Assembly: GCA_009911505.1 (NCBI GenBank)
Contig: QXXL01000016.1
Location: 1 to 64,000, forward strand
DNA: 64,000 nucleotides
DNA from: Lachnospiraceae bacterium
Lineage (GTDB): Bacteria; Bacillota; Clostridia; Lachnospirales; Lachnospiraceae
Direction of reading: 5' to 3'
Made by a program: the position numbers and the translations under genes. Below the pieces are notes generated by a model, which worked only from the letters and a program-made list of their open reading frames with translations, was not told the DNA's origin and did not search any database. Below are positions 1-9,013 of the stretch, one piece after another; the first letter of the stretch is position 1, and the number at the start of each line of letters is the position of its first letter.

Positions 1-72
1 TTAAGAGCCTCTAAGCCCCGTCACAAGGCCCCAGCCGCATACCCTGCCCTCTGACTGACTACGGTTTTGGCT
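1..72. repeat. Repeat element copy 1, cut by the window edge
   Basis: The segment starting TTAAGAGCCTCTAAGCC and ending TGACTGACTACGGTTTTGG matches 29183-29232 closely. The arm CCCTGCCCTCTGACTGAC at 42-59 is identical to 29205-29222. In the second copy this arm pairs with an upstream inverted arm. Here that partner would lie to the left of the window, so the copy is probably partial only because of the edge. It is non-coding. The family is unknown to me; a REP/MITE-like repeat or a structured RNA are both possible. Confidence 0.6.
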
Positions 73-132
73 GGCCTAAAGGGGATTTCTTGTTTATACT
101 GGTTGGGTATAGGGGGGTGCTCTAGGGTTTTA

Positions 133-161
133 TTGTTTTTGTCATATGGGTAATTTATAGC
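133..161 (+). promoter_or_regulatory. Putative sigma-A promoter of the ATP-grasp gene
   Basis: TTGTTT at 133-138 and TATAGC at 156-161 are separated by 17 bases, about 80 bases before the start codon at 244. The -10 is imperfect, so this is a tentative call. Confidence 0.35.
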
Positions 162-243
162 TTCAGGTATCCAATAACGTAGTCAGGAACGTATGGCTGT
201 GAAAAGTTCGCTCTGTTAATACAAAATGAAAAGAGGAAAAACT

Positions 244-1593
244 ATGCTTCAATCAGAATATTTAAATCGATTATACTGCCAAATGATAACAGAGGACAAG
301 GCCGCACACGCAGAAAGTGCGCAGAGGGAGATCCGTTATATTAACGGTTCTACTGCTAAGTACCATGGAAGGTGCGTGAGTACACTGTATATCCCCAAAT
401 TTTTTACCAGGGAAGATATCCTCATTTTTGAGGGGCTTATTCAAACACTATACGGTATTTTTGGAAAAGTAACGGAGCGTTACAGGCAGGATGCGTCATA
501 CCGCCTTTTGTTTGGGTTTCCAGCAGAATTAGAAAGCCTGATTTTGCGTAAGCCCCGTTATAAAAGCAATATACCGATTGCAAGGATTGATATTTTTTAC
601 AACGAAAAATCAAAAGAGTTTAAGTTCTGCGAATTTAATACGGATGGCTCAAGCGCCATGAATGAAGACAGGGAGCTAAACCATGGCTTAAAGCTTACAA
701 AGGCGTATCAGGAATTGTCGGATAAGTACCAGCTCCAAACATTTGAGTTGTTTGATTCCTGGGCAAGGGTATCGCTTGGGATTTATGGGCAGACAAAGGG
801 GGCGTCTATTCATCCACATGTGGCAATTGTGGATTTTATGGAAAGCGCAACGAATAATGAATTTGAGGTTTTTGCCGAAAGCTACCGCAAGCTGGGCGCA
901 ACCTGTGAGATTTGTGAAATACGGGATCTCCGTTATGAAAACGGGCGCTTGTATGGGACGGGAAAGCAGCCGGTAGACCTGATCTACAGGAGGGCAGTTA
1001 CCAGCGATATTATGAGCCATTTTGATGAGGTAAAAGACTTTATCCAGGCAGTACGAGAAGATGCTGTGTGCCTGATCGGGGATTTTAATACGCAAATTGC
1101 GCATAATAAAGTTTTGTATCAAATCCTGCACCATCCGGCGACACAGGCTTTTTTGACAGAAGTGGAAAAGGATTATGTGAAAGCGCATGTACCGTATACT
1201 GCGCTGATGACAGCGGATTATCTGCCTTATGAAGATATCTTAAATAACAAGGACGGCTGGATTTTAAAGCCGTTGGATTCTTACGGATCAAAAGGTGTCT
1301 TTGCCGGGGTGGAGTATGCGTCTAAGGAAGAGTGGAAAGAAATTGTAGATGCGCACCGTATCGAGGGGTATTTGGTACAGGAGTTTTGCGTGCCGTATTT
1401 GACAGAAAATATAGATTTTTCCAAAGGGGCGGATGCAGAGTTTATAAAAGTCTCTAATTTGACGGGCCTGTTTGTGTATGACGGGATATTTCAGGGGATT
1501 TATTCAAGGGTATCGCGGGGGAAGATAATATCGACGCAATACAGCGAAATTGCGCTGCCGTCGGTTTTGGTGGAAGGGCAGGAAGGGAAGTAA
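244..1593 (+). CDS. Glutathionylspermidine-synthase-like ATP-grasp ligase
   Basis: A protein of 449 residues. The middle part carries IARIDIFYNE followed by KFCEFNTDGSSAMNEDREL, and the C-terminal part carries DGWILKPLDSYGSKGVFAG. These resemble the substrate and ATP-binding strands of the GSP_synth / circularly permuted ATP-grasp family, whose members join a carboxylate to an amine with ATP. The substrate cannot be read from sequence, and there is no amidase domain as in E. coli Gsp. I chose the ATG at 244 because AGAGG lies just before it; an in-frame ATG at 226 has no ribosome site. The gene stands alone and converges with the kinase gene 5 bases downstream. Family placement is fairly secure; function is open. 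Confidence 0.7.
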   Translation: MLQSEYLNRLYCQMITEDKAAHAESAQREIRYINGSTAKYHGRCVSTLYIPKFFTREDILIFEGLIQTLYGIFGKVTERYRQDASYRLLFGFPAELESLILRKPRYKSNIPIARIDIFYNEKSKEFKFCEFNTDGSSAMNEDRELNHGLKLTKAYQELSDKYQLQTFELFDSWARVSLGIYGQTKGASIHPHVAIVDFMESATNNEFEVFAESYRKLGATCEICEIRDLRYENGRLYGTGKQPVDLIYRRAVTSDIMSHFDEVKDFIQAVREDAVCLIGDFNTQIAHNKVLYQILHHPATQAFLTEVEKDYVKAHVPYTALMTADYLPYEDILNNKDGWILKPLDSYGSKGVFAGVEYASKEEWKEIVDAHRIEGYLVQEFCVPYLTENIDFSKGADAEFIKVSNLTGLFVYDGIFQGIYSRVSRGKIISTQYSEIALPSVLVEGQEGK

Positions 1594-1598
1594 TCCCC

Positions 1599-2831
1599 TC
1601 ATGCTTTTGGCAGCTGTACCGAAAAAATGCTTCCCTTTTGTTTTCCCGGCCGGGAAAGGACAAAAATCGTACCGTTTTGCTTTTCCATAATTTCGCGTGC
1701 CAAATAAAGCCCGACGCCTGAGCCTTCCAGGTGGCTTACCAGTTTGCCGCGGTAAAAACGTTTAAATATTTGATGCCGTTCCTCTTTTGGGATCCCAATG
1801 CCGTAATCTTCTACGGAAATACGGACATAGCTGGCCATTTCCTCTGTGCGCATTAGTATCTTGGAATGCTCGCCGCTGTATTTAATGGCATTATCCAACA
1901 GGTTGGCCAAGGCCTCTGCCGTCCATTTTTTGTCATGCAGGACGTTTACTGTTTCTGCGCAGTTATTGTCGCACAATTCAATCGAAATCTGCTTGCTGGC
2001 GGCCTTTTCATATAGCCGGTTTACCGCAGAAAGGATGGCGTCCTTTACCGGGGCATACACCGCCTGGATTTGAATGACGCCTTTTTCCATGCGTGAAATA
2101 CCGATAAGCGCCTCTGTAAGGTTTTCTAGGCAGTCTAGCTGGTGTATGCAATTAACCAAAAATTCCTTACGCTCTGTCTCGCCCAATTCTTCGCCGGACA
2201 AAATTTCCAGGCTTGTTTTTAGGGCGGCGACGGGCGTTTTAAGCTGATGCGAGATATTTGTTACTAAAACCTTGGTTGATTCCTTTTCCTGCCACATCTT
2301 ATGGCGGTCGGATTCAATTTGTTTTTGGAGGGCTAGCAGCCGGTCCTTTAAAATGCTGTCTATACTGGCAGGCAAAAAGAATTCTGTGCTGTCTGTTGTC
2401 TGGAGAGAGCAGAGGGCCTTTTCCAATGCATAGACCCGGCGGGTATTTTGTTTTTGCAAGAGGATGGCGAGTGCAAAAAAGAAAAGCAGGATCAGTGCGT
2501 CAAAAAGGATGGATGCACAGATTAGCCGTTTTTGGGCAGCGTGATATTTTTGCCCCCAAAGGGTCTGTGCGGACGTGCCGTAGCCATACGCTTCCATATG
2601 CTGCTGGCCGGATACCAGCCAGGCTTTGTCCGGGGCTTCTTTTAAGTATTTTAACAGGGTATCGCCGGATTCGTCCCCGGCTGCAATCCCAGAGATTATA
2701 GCTTCGGTATTGTTATAAGAGTATTTCAATTCCCGCAGCAGCACAGTATCGGCAAAAATAGTAAGGATAATTACCGCGGCGCCTGCTATACATAAGGCTG
2801 CCGTTATGTTTATTCGACTTCCAGATCCCAT
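1599..2831 (-). CDS. Membrane sensor histidine kinase
   Basis: A protein of 410 residues with an N-terminal membrane segment, an extracytoplasmic stretch of roughly 65 residues and a second membrane segment near residues 105-125. The HisKA motif is ISHQLKTPVAALK, and the HATPase boxes are LLDNAIKYS (N), VEDYGIGIP (G1) and GSGVGLYLAREI (G2). It should autophosphorylate the histidine of SHQLKTP and pass the phosphate to the regulator encoded just upstream. Its start overlaps the regulator's 3' end by 22 bases, which implies translational coupling. The stimulus is unknown; no transporter or peptide gene adjoins it. Confidence 0.9.
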   Translation of the reverse strand: MGSGSRINITAALCIAGAAVIILTIFADTVLLRELKYSYNNTEAIISGIAAGDESGDTLLKYLKEAPDKAWLVSGQQHMEAYGYGTSAQTLWGQKYHAAQKRLICASILFDALILLFFFALAILLQKQNTRRVYALEKALCSLQTTDSTEFFLPASIDSILKDRLLALQKQIESDRHKMWQEKESTKVLVTNISHQLKTPVAALKTSLEILSGEELGETERKEFLVNCIHQLDCLENLTEALIGISRMEKGVIQIQAVYAPVKDAILSAVNRLYEKAASKQISIELCDNNCAETVNVLHDKKWTAEALANLLDNAIKYSGEHSKILMRTEEMASYVRISVEDYGIGIPKEERHQIFKRFYRGKLVSHLEGSGVGLYLAREIMEKQNGTIFVLSRPGKQKGSIFSVQLPKA

Positions 2832-3517
2832 ACATACCCCATTCCCCGTATATTTTTAATAATACGTTTTTCTTCGCTGTCGTTTATTTTTTCACGCAGC
2901 CTGAGTATGTTGACTGCGACTGTATTATCGTCTATAAAATTTCCGTCTGCATCAAACATCTGCTCCAAAATCTGTGTTTTGGATAAAACTTGTTTGGGGT
3001 GGTTTAAAAAGAGCTGCAGTAAGCGGTACTCATTGCGGGTCAGCTCTACAGGCTGATTGCCGATGAAAAGCTGCATTTCATTCGGGAAATAGATAAGGCT
3101 GCCGGATTTGACGGCCTTTTTTTGTTCAGCAGCTTCAGAGCGGCTGTTTTTTTCGATGCGTTTAAAAATGTTGTTTATTTTGGACATTAATATGGCAAGG
3201 CTGAATGGTTTGGTGATATAGTCGTCCGCCCCTGTTTCATAGCCCATGACAATGTCAAGCTCTGTGTCCATAGCGGTCAGGAAGATAAACTGCACGTCGT
3301 TTTGCAGTTCTTCGCGGATATATGCGCAAAAATCTAAGCCGCTGCCATCGGAGAGCATGATGTCGCACAAAATTAAACCGATGGCTGCTGATTTAAATTG
3401 CATGCGCGCATTTTGGATGGTATCACAGGAAATGACATGGTAGCCTTCTTTTTCTAATTTAAACTGGATGCTGCGGCGCAAGGTGGCTTCGTCTTCCAAT
3501 AACAGGATGGTATTCAT
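2810..3517 (-). CDS. OmpR-family response regulator
   Basis: A protein of 235 residues. The receiver domain has acidic residues E8-D9-E10, the phospho-acceptor D52 in LILCDIMLSDGSG, and a K in DDYITKPFS. The C-terminal winged helix ends GMGYVWDLEVE, typical of OmpR/PhoB DNA-binding domains. I set the start at 3517 because GGAGCAG precedes this ATG and the protein then begins MNTILLLEDE like its relatives; longer in-frame upstream sequence is not needed. It forms an operon with the overlapping kinase and probably controls genes elsewhere, since the neighbours are unrelated. Confidence 0.9.
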   Translation of the reverse strand: MNTILLLEDEATLRRSIQFKLEKEGYHVISCDTIQNARMQFKSAAIGLILCDIMLSDGSGLDFCAYIREELQNDVQFIFLTAMDTELDIVMGYETGADDYITKPFSLAILMSKINNIFKRIEKNSRSEAAEQKKAVKSGSLIYFPNEMQLFIGNQPVELTRNEYRLLQLFLNHPKQVLSKTQILEQMFDADGNFIDDNTVAVNILRLREKINDSEEKRIIKNIRGMGYVWDLEVE

Positions 3518-3602
3518 AAAGTCTGCTCCATAATAAGTGTTTCTTTTTATGTTAGCAAAAATCAGCAAAAAAGAAAAGGCATTAAGCCAAAAATAAAAAT
3601 TC

Positions 3603-3631
3603 TGGATAAACAAACCATTCTATGTTATAAT
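3603..3631 (+). promoter_or_regulatory. Putative sigma-A promoter of the LacI-type gene
   Basis: TGGATA (3603-3608), a 17-base spacer, then a perfect TATAAT (3626-3631), 28 bases before the start codon. The -35 is weak. Confidence 0.5.
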
Positions 3632-3658
3632 GTAAAACAAATTTTTGGTAGGGAAAAT

Positions 3659-4666
3659 ATGGCAGCAGAAGGGGCGCTACAGATGAATATTGCGGAGATT
3701 GCAGAAATGGCAGGCGTATCCAGGGCGGCTGTTTCGCGCTATTTTAACAATGGATATATATCAAGGGAGAAACGCGAGGCCATACGCGAAGTGGTGGAAA
3801 AGACTGGCTACCGCCCGTCTGCACAGGCGCAGACATTAAGGACAAAAAAAACAAAAATGATTGGTATTATTGTACCCAAGCTGGCTTCCCTGTCCATCGG
3901 GCTGATTGTGGACGGAGCGCTTTCTGTATTGAATGAAAGCGGCTACCAGGCGCTGCTTGCAGTTACACGCGATAACCCCAAAAAGGAATTGGAATACCTG
4001 TCCGCATTTCGTGACAAGCAGGTAGACGGCGTCATACTGGTTGCGACAATTCTGGGTATAGAACATAAACGGCTGTTAAAAACGCTGTCTGTCCCGGTTG
4101 TGCTGGTAGGGCAGCAGCTTTCCGGGTATTGCTGTGTATTTCACGACGATTACCATGCTACATACGATTTGACCAGGCGGATACTGGAAAAAGGCAGAAA
4201 GAAGCCCGGATATATCTGCGCAACGCGCCAGGATAAGTCAGTCGGGGAAGAACGGTTCCGGGGGTTTGCAGACGCAGTCCGTGATATGGGGATGCAAGCG
4301 GCTGCAGCAAACGTTGTGAGTTCCCCGTTTGGCATCGCCTGCGGTTATGAAAAAACGGGAGAGCTTTTGAAAAAAAGCGGGGAGTTAGACAGTATTATCT
4401 GTGCAACTGATGCAATGGCGGCAGGCGCCGTTAGGTATCTGCGGGATCATAAGATTGAGGTTCCAAGCCAGGTGGCTGTAGCCGGCCAGGGGGATTCGGA
4501 TCTATTGCGGGTGATAGAGCCGCGCATTCCAACAGTACATTATTATTATGAAAAGAGCGGCGAAGTAGCAGTACAGATGCTGTTTGACCTGCTGGCGGAA
4601 AAAGAAGGGGTTTTAAAGGAAGTGAAGCTGGGGTATTATCTTGTGGATGGACAGGCGGGGCAATAG
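3659..4666 (+). CDS. LacI-family transcription regulator
   Basis: A protein of 335 residues. The helix-turn-helix reads NIAEIAEMAGVSRAAVSRYF and the hinge region SAQAQTLRTKKT, followed by a periplasmic-binding-protein-like effector domain beginning IGIIVPKLASLS. The LacI family binds palindromic operators and responds to a sugar or similar ligand. The product is likely cytoplasmic and dimeric. It lies 15 bases before the sugar acetyltransferase gene, so it may regulate that operon. An alternative start at 3683 (MNIAEIAEM) has AAGGGG upstream and would match the usual LacI N-terminus. The effector is unknown. Confidence 0.88.
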   Translation: MAAEGALQMNIAEIAEMAGVSRAAVSRYFNNGYISREKREAIREVVEKTGYRPSAQAQTLRTKKTKMIGIIVPKLASLSIGLIVDGALSVLNESGYQALLAVTRDNPKKELEYLSAFRDKQVDGVILVATILGIEHKRLLKTLSVPVVLVGQQLSGYCCVFHDDYHATYDLTRRILEKGRKKPGYICATRQDKSVGEERFRGFADAVRDMGMQAAAANVVSSPFGIACGYEKTGELLKKSGELDSIICATDAMAAGAVRYLRDHKIEVPSQVAVAGQGDSDLLRVIEPRIPTVHYYYEKSGEVAVQMLFDLLAEKEGVLKEVKLGYYLVDGQAGQ

Positions 4667-4681
4667 GAAGGAGATAAGGCA

Positions 4682-5311
4682 ATGACAAATAAAGAACGCA
4701 GGAACGCGCAGATGGCGTATATTACAGATGAGGAAATCTGGGAAGAGCAAAAGATATGCAGGAAAAAGCTGCAGCAATTAAATTTTATGGATCGTTCAGA
4801 TTTTGAGGGGATCCGGGATGTAATAAAGGATCTTTTCGGAAAGTCAGACGGGGCTTTTGTAAATCCGCCGTTTTATTGTGATTATGGGAAACACATTGAA
4901 GTGGGGAAGAATTTCTTTTGCAATTATAATTGTACAATTTTAGATGTTGCAAAGGTAATAATTGGGGATAACTGCCAGATGGCGCCAAATGTAGCGATTT
5001 ATACGGCAGGGCACCCAATCCATCCGGTGACGCGCAATTCGGGATATGAATATGGAAAAGAGGTTGTGATTGGAGATAATGTGTGGATTGGAGGGAACAG
5101 CGTGGTTTGCCCGGGCGTTCACATTGGGGACCATGTGGTGATTGGCGCAGGCAGTGTGGTCACAAAGGATATTCCAGACTGGTCAGTTGCAGCGGGCAAC
5201 CCCTGCCGGGTAATACGGGCGGTTACGGAAGAAGACAGGCAAAAGCTGTTTAGGGGCGAGAAAATTGACAGGGAAGCCTGGGCGGATATTGCAGGCAGGA
5301 TGACGTTTTGA
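4682..5311 (+). CDS. maa: Maltose/galactoside-type O-acetyltransferase
   Basis: A protein of 209 residues with an N-terminal Mac domain (EEIWEEQKICRKKLQQLN) and a left-handed beta-helix of hexapeptide repeats (IGDNCQMAP, IGDNVWIGG, IGDHVVIGAGSVV). The histidine in YTAGHPIHP is the catalytic base expected in this family. These enzymes move an acetyl group from acetyl-CoA to a sugar hydroxyl, probably to detoxify non-metabolised sugars. The start has GGAAGGAGA before it. It lies between the LacI regulator and the VOC gene, all on one strand with short gaps. The sugar acceptor cannot be read. Confidence 0.85.
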   Translation: MTNKERRNAQMAYITDEEIWEEQKICRKKLQQLNFMDRSDFEGIRDVIKDLFGKSDGAFVNPPFYCDYGKHIEVGKNFFCNYNCTILDVAKVIIGDNCQMAPNVAIYTAGHPIHPVTRNSGYEYGKEVVIGDNVWIGGNSVVCPGVHIGDHVVIGAGSVVTKDIPDWSVAAGNPCRVIRAVTEEDRQKLFRGEKIDREAWADIAGRMTF

Positions 5312-5342
5312 ATTGGCTATTTCTCAAATGGAGGAGGAGAGG

Positions 5343-5726
5343 ATGAAAATAGAACACGTTGCATTGTATGTAAAAAATCTAGAGGAAGCGAAGAGGTTTT
5401 TTGTAAAGTATTTTGATGCGAAACCAGGCATGGGATATTATAACCCTAAAACGGGCTTTCGGTCATATTTCCTGTCGTTTGAAAATGGGGCGCGTCTGGA
5501 AATTATGAATAAGCCAGATGTAACAGAGGGTAAAAATGGGGTGGCACGCATGGGGTATAGCCATGTGGCATTTTCGGTGGGGAGTGCAGAAAAGGTAGAT
5601 GAATTGACAGGGCGGTTAAATGCAGATGGATATAAGATGGTAAGCGGGCCTCGTGTTACGGGGGACGGGTATTATGAGAGTTGTATTTTGGATTTGGAAG
5701 GCAACGAGATCGAAGTTATTGTGTAA
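5343..5726 (+). CDS. VOC/glyoxalase-fold protein
   Basis: A protein of 127 residues beginning MKIEHVALYVKNLEEAKRFF, the signature start of the vicinal oxygen chelate fold. Metal-ligand positions typical of the fold are present: H6 near the start, E in RLEIM, H in YSHVAFSV and E in GNEIEVI. It may act as a lyase, dioxygenase or resistance protein on a small molecule. The strong GGAGGAGGAGA just before this ATG decides the start; a TTG 30 bases upstream is unlikely. It is the third gene of the run that begins with the LacI regulator. Confidence 0.8.
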   Translation: MKIEHVALYVKNLEEAKRFFVKYFDAKPGMGYYNPKTGFRSYFLSFENGARLEIMNKPDVTEGKNGVARMGYSHVAFSVGSAEKVDELTGRLNADGYKMVSGPRVTGDGYYESCILDLEGNEIEVIV

Positions 5727-5796
5727 AATCCATAATATGAAACCGATCTCACAAATTTTAGGAAAATTTTGACAGTATATTTGTTGGAAGTGTCAA

Positions 5797-5825
5797 TTTA
5801 CAAAAGATATGACAGGGAGTATGAT
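5797..5825 (+). promoter_or_regulatory. Putative sigma-A promoter of the 80-residue gene
   Basis: TTTACA (5797-5802), a 17-base spacer and TATGAT (5820-5825). The downstream small gene starts at 5894. Confidence 0.5.
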
Positions 5826-5893
5826 AATCAGGCAACTGAGATGGATCACATATCAAAAATATGTGCAGGTTTTTAAATGAAAGGAGAATCACT

Positions 5894-6136
5894 ATGTACC
5901 GTTTAAATTTAAAACAGATTCCGAATGCAGAAAAATTGGAGAAAGTGATCAAAGAAAGCAAAGGAAATGTACTTTTAAGACTCCCGAATAATGAAGTGTA
6001 CGATTTGAAAGAAGACAAAATGGGGACACAGTTGCTAAAGGTTCTTGTTCCAGGGGTAGACGGAATGGATATCCAGGTGTCCGACGGAGAAGATTTTATC
6101 CAGTTTGTATCATATATGATGAATGTGGCAAGTTAG
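5894..6136 (+). CDS. Small protein of unknown function, 80 residues
   Basis: I do not recognise a family. The protein begins MYRLNLKQIPNAEKLEKVI and ends SYMMNVAS. It has no signal peptide, membrane segment or cysteine, and its size and mixed alternation suggest a compact alpha/beta domain. AAGGAGA lies 7 bases before the ATG. It has its own promoter candidate upstream and a good terminator downstream, so it is probably a single-gene transcript. Coding is supported by the ribosome site, the transcription signals and normal codon use. Confidence 0.7.
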   Translation: MYRLNLKQIPNAEKLEKVIKESKGNVLLRLPNNEVYDLKEDKMGTQLLKVLVPGVDGMDIQVSDGEDFIQFVSYMMNVAS

Positions 6137-6196
6137 GTCGTTTCATCCGGATGAAGCCGTTTGGGCTTTCTGGATCAGGATAAGGGGAAAAATAAG

Positions 6197-6239
6197 GGCT
6201 ATGATGTGCAGGTATGTGGCATGTCATAGCCTTTTGTTA
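6197..6239 (+). terminator. Rho-independent terminator after the 80-residue gene
   Basis: GGCTATGATGTGC and GCATGTCATAGCC form an imperfect stem of about 12 pairs, followed by TTTTGTTA. Confidence 0.75.
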
Positions 6240-6242
6240 TGA

Positions 6243-6271
6243 TTGAGAAAAGCATTTGAATGTAGTATAAT
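6243..6271 (+). promoter_or_regulatory. Sigma-A promoter upstream of the 57-residue gene and dnaE
   Basis: TTGAGA (6243-6248), exactly 17 bases, and a perfect TATAAT (6266-6271), directly after the preceding terminator. It probably drives the small membrane protein gene and dnaE. Confidence 0.75.
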
Positions 6272-6362
6272 GGGTTCCGTAAATAAAAGGGCAGAGGCTT
6301 GCAGGGAAAGTGGCAAGGGTTCTGCAGGGCGTATTTGAATATTCAATGAAAGGGGGGCTGTT

Positions 6363-6536
6363 ATGTTTCATGTATTTATACGTGTGATAATAGCCGTTAT
6401 GTGGCTGGCAGCAGCTTATGTGAGCGGCGTATTGGGCAATAATATTACGCTGGCAATTATCTATATTATTCCTGGAGGCGCATTCCTGTACTCTGCCTAT
6501 GTAACGTGGAAAAATGGAAGGCCGCGTAAAAGATAA
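6363..6536 (+). CDS. Small two-pass membrane protein, 57 residues
   Basis: Translation gives MFHVFIRVIIAVMWLAAAYV at the N-terminus and ends KNGRPRKR. Two hydrophobic helices (about residues 4-22 and 28-46) are followed by a basic tail, which predicts a small membrane protein with the tail in the cytoplasm. AAAGGGGGG precedes the ATG by a few bases. It sits between a strong promoter and dnaE (49 bases downstream), so it may be co-transcribed with dnaE. No family is recognised; it is easily missed because of its length. Confidence 0.65.
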   Translation: MFHVFIRVIIAVMWLAAAYVSGVLGNNITLAIIYIIPGGAFLYSAYVTWKNGRPRKR

Positions 6537-6585
6537 AAATTTGTAACTATAGTAAAACCACAGAAAATAGAAACGGAGTATTATC

Positions 6586-8241
6586 ATGTCATTTACCCAT
6601 TTGCACGTCCACACCGAATACAGCCTGTTAGATGGCTCGAATAAAATAAATGAATATGTTGCCAGGGTAAAAGAGCTGGGTATGACTGCCGCCGCTATCA
6701 CGGATCATGGCGTGATGTATGGCGTCATTGATTTTTACAAAGCTGCCAAAGCCGCCGGGATCCGGCCGGTTTTAGGCTGTGAGGTCTATGTTGCCCCAGG
6801 CTCCCGGTTTGACAGGGAAACCTCACATGGTGAAGGCCGCTATTACCACCTGGTGCTCCTTGCGCAAAATAACCAGGGCTACAGCAATCTGGTCAAAATT
6901 GTATCTAAGGGTTTTGTTGATGGCTACTATTATAAACCCAGGGTAGATATGGAAGTTTTAGAACGGTACCATGAAGGGATTATTGCATTAAGTGCCTGTC
7001 TTGCTGGGGAAGTGCAGCGGTATTTAGCGCGGGGCCTGTATGAGGAAGCTAAAAAGACAGCGTTTAAATACCAGGAATGTTTTGGGCAGGGGAATTTTTT
7101 CCTGGAGCTGCAGGATCATGGATTGGAGCAGCAGCAGATTGTAAATCAACAGCTTTTGCGCCTGGCCAAAGACACGGGGATAGAATTAGTAGCTACTAAT
7201 GACGTCCATTACACATACGAAGCGGATGCAGAGCCCCACGATATCCTGCTTTGCCTGCAGACGGGGAAAAAACTGAGCGACGAAAACAGGATGCGTTATG
7301 AAGGCGGCCAGTATTATGTCAAATCTGAAGCCGAGATGAAGGCCCTTTTTCCCTATGCCATAGAAGCGGTTGAAAATACGCAGAAGATTGCGGATCGCTG
7401 TAATGTTGAAATTGAGTTTGGAAATACCAAATTGCCTGATTTTCCAGTTCCAGAGGGCTTTACAACCTTTGAATACCTGCAGAAGCTTTGCTATGACGGA
7501 TTAAAAGAACGTTATCCTGATTGCGCGGATAGCTTAAAACCCCGTCTTGACGAGGAGCTTGGGGTCATAAAAAATATGGGGTACGTTGAATATTTTTTAA
7601 TTGTGTGGGATTATATCCGCTTTGCCAGGGAGCAGGGCATTATGGTAGGCCCTGGGCGCGGCAGCGCGGCGGGCAGCCTAGTATCCTATACAACGGGGAT
7701 TACCAATATTGATCCAATCCGCTATGGGTTGATTTTTGAGCGTTTCCTAAATCCAGAACGTATTTCCATGCCGGATATTGACGTGGATTTCTGCTTTGAG
7801 AGGCGGCAGGAGGTTATAGATTATGTCGTGGGAAAGTATGGAAAAGACTGTGTGACACTCATTATTACATTTGGTACGCTGGCTGCAAGGGGCGTTATCC
7901 GTGACGTTGGGCGTGTGATGGATTTGCCGTATGCGTTTGTAGATACCATTGCCAAAAGCATCCCCAATGACCCTACAGCTTCTATTACGATTGATAAAGC
8001 GCTTAGGATGAACCCAGAGCTGCGTTCCATGTATGAAAACGACGGACAGGTGACACGTTTAATTGACATGTCAAAGCGCTTAGAAGGGCTGCCGCGGCAT
8101 TCATCCACCCATGCTGCAGGCGTTGTGATTTCCCAGAAGCCAATGGAGGAATATGTGCCTCTTGCGAGGGGTACGGACGGTATGGTGACAACCCAGTTTA
8201 CCATGACTACGATTGAAGAGCTGGGGCTTTTAAAAATGGAT
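6586..8241 (+). CDS. dnaE: DNA polymerase III alpha subunit DnaE, exon 1 (residues 1-552)
   Basis: The first 552 codons of a DnaE-type replicative polymerase. The PHP domain opens with HLHVHTEYSLLDG. The palm domain has GPGRGSAAGSLVSY and PDIDVDF, in which D397 and D399 match two catalytic aspartates. The exon ends exactly after LLKMD, whose final D552 corresponds to the third catalytic aspartate (E. coli D555). Reading on without splicing adds RLVC and a stop, giving a dead truncated enzyme. The exon is in phase 0 at the junction. A normal continuation (FLGLRTLTV) resumes at 9014. CGGAG precedes the start. Spliced total is 1,159 residues, normal for DnaE. Confidence 0.93.
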
Positions 8242-9013
8242 GTGCGACTTGTTTGCTAACGAAACACTCTGGAAACAGAAACAAGTTGGCAGGGCAGGAA
8301 AAATCTGCCTAACTGACAGTTTGATTTGACAGGTGCAATTCCTGTTATGGGGTAAATGCCGATACTCCAATCCCTAAGACTCCGACATGCCATTTCCGCT
8401 TAACCGGATTTGGTATGAAGCTCGGTAAAGCCGGCCGAAAAGAAGCCTAAGTGAATCAAATAAGGCGGCGAAGTAAGCCGGGGGTCCTGTAAATACAATA
8501 TGCCTACCCACCAGGAACTGCCGTATGAAAGGCTCGTGATTTAAGGCCCTGACGAAAGTCTGGGTGTCCCTATTGGGATTTCAATTGAGGTAACATTATT
8601 ATCCGTTGAGGTTGCTTCTTTTACCGCGCAGACGGTATTAGTCCTGATTCCATTCGGCAAAGGGAGAAAGGATAGTTGACGGGTTAAAGGCAGGGGCTAA
8701 GTTGTAATAATGAAAGGATAGGACTGTCGGAACAAGTGAACCTTGAAAGGAAATGCGAAGGCAGTTAAGAGCCGATGTTCCTAACAGTGCAGGAAATGGC
8801 CTGTAAATTCAAGGGGCAGCAGCCCGTAGTACCTGTAAAGGCGGCAATAAACCGCTGGAGGGAAGGGGCATAGTCGTAAATAGGATATGATATCTGCCGG
8901 AGGCTACTATTTACGATGGAACGCCGTGTGCGGTGAAAGCCGCATGCACGGTGTGAAGTGGGGGAAAACGGCCCGTACAGGCAATGCTGACGGTGTCCGT
9001 TACCTATCACTAT
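8242..9013 (+). mobile_element. Group II intron 1 in dnaE, ORF-less
   Basis: The 772-base intron begins GTGCGACTTG and ends CTATCACTAT, fitting the GUGYG...AY rule. Removal joins LLKMD to FLGLRT in frame. The 34-base domain V hairpin is at 8921-8954 (CGCCGTGTGCGG, loop TGAAA, CCGCATGCACGG), with CGC where many introns have AGC. Domain VI lies between about 8965 and 9013, with a candidate branch A in CCTATCAC. EBS1 candidate ATCCGTT (8601-8607) pairs over 7 positions with the exon end AATGGAT, one being G-U. There is no reverse transcriptase or maturase frame, so splicing must be autocatalytic or helped by a maturase encoded elsewhere. Confidence 0.9.

Noticed and set aside
8260..9013. Reading dnaE as frameshifted or a pseudogene
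   Set aside because: The interruptions have exact group II intron ends, domain V hairpins and EBS1 candidates, and the exons join in frame with conserved motifs intact.
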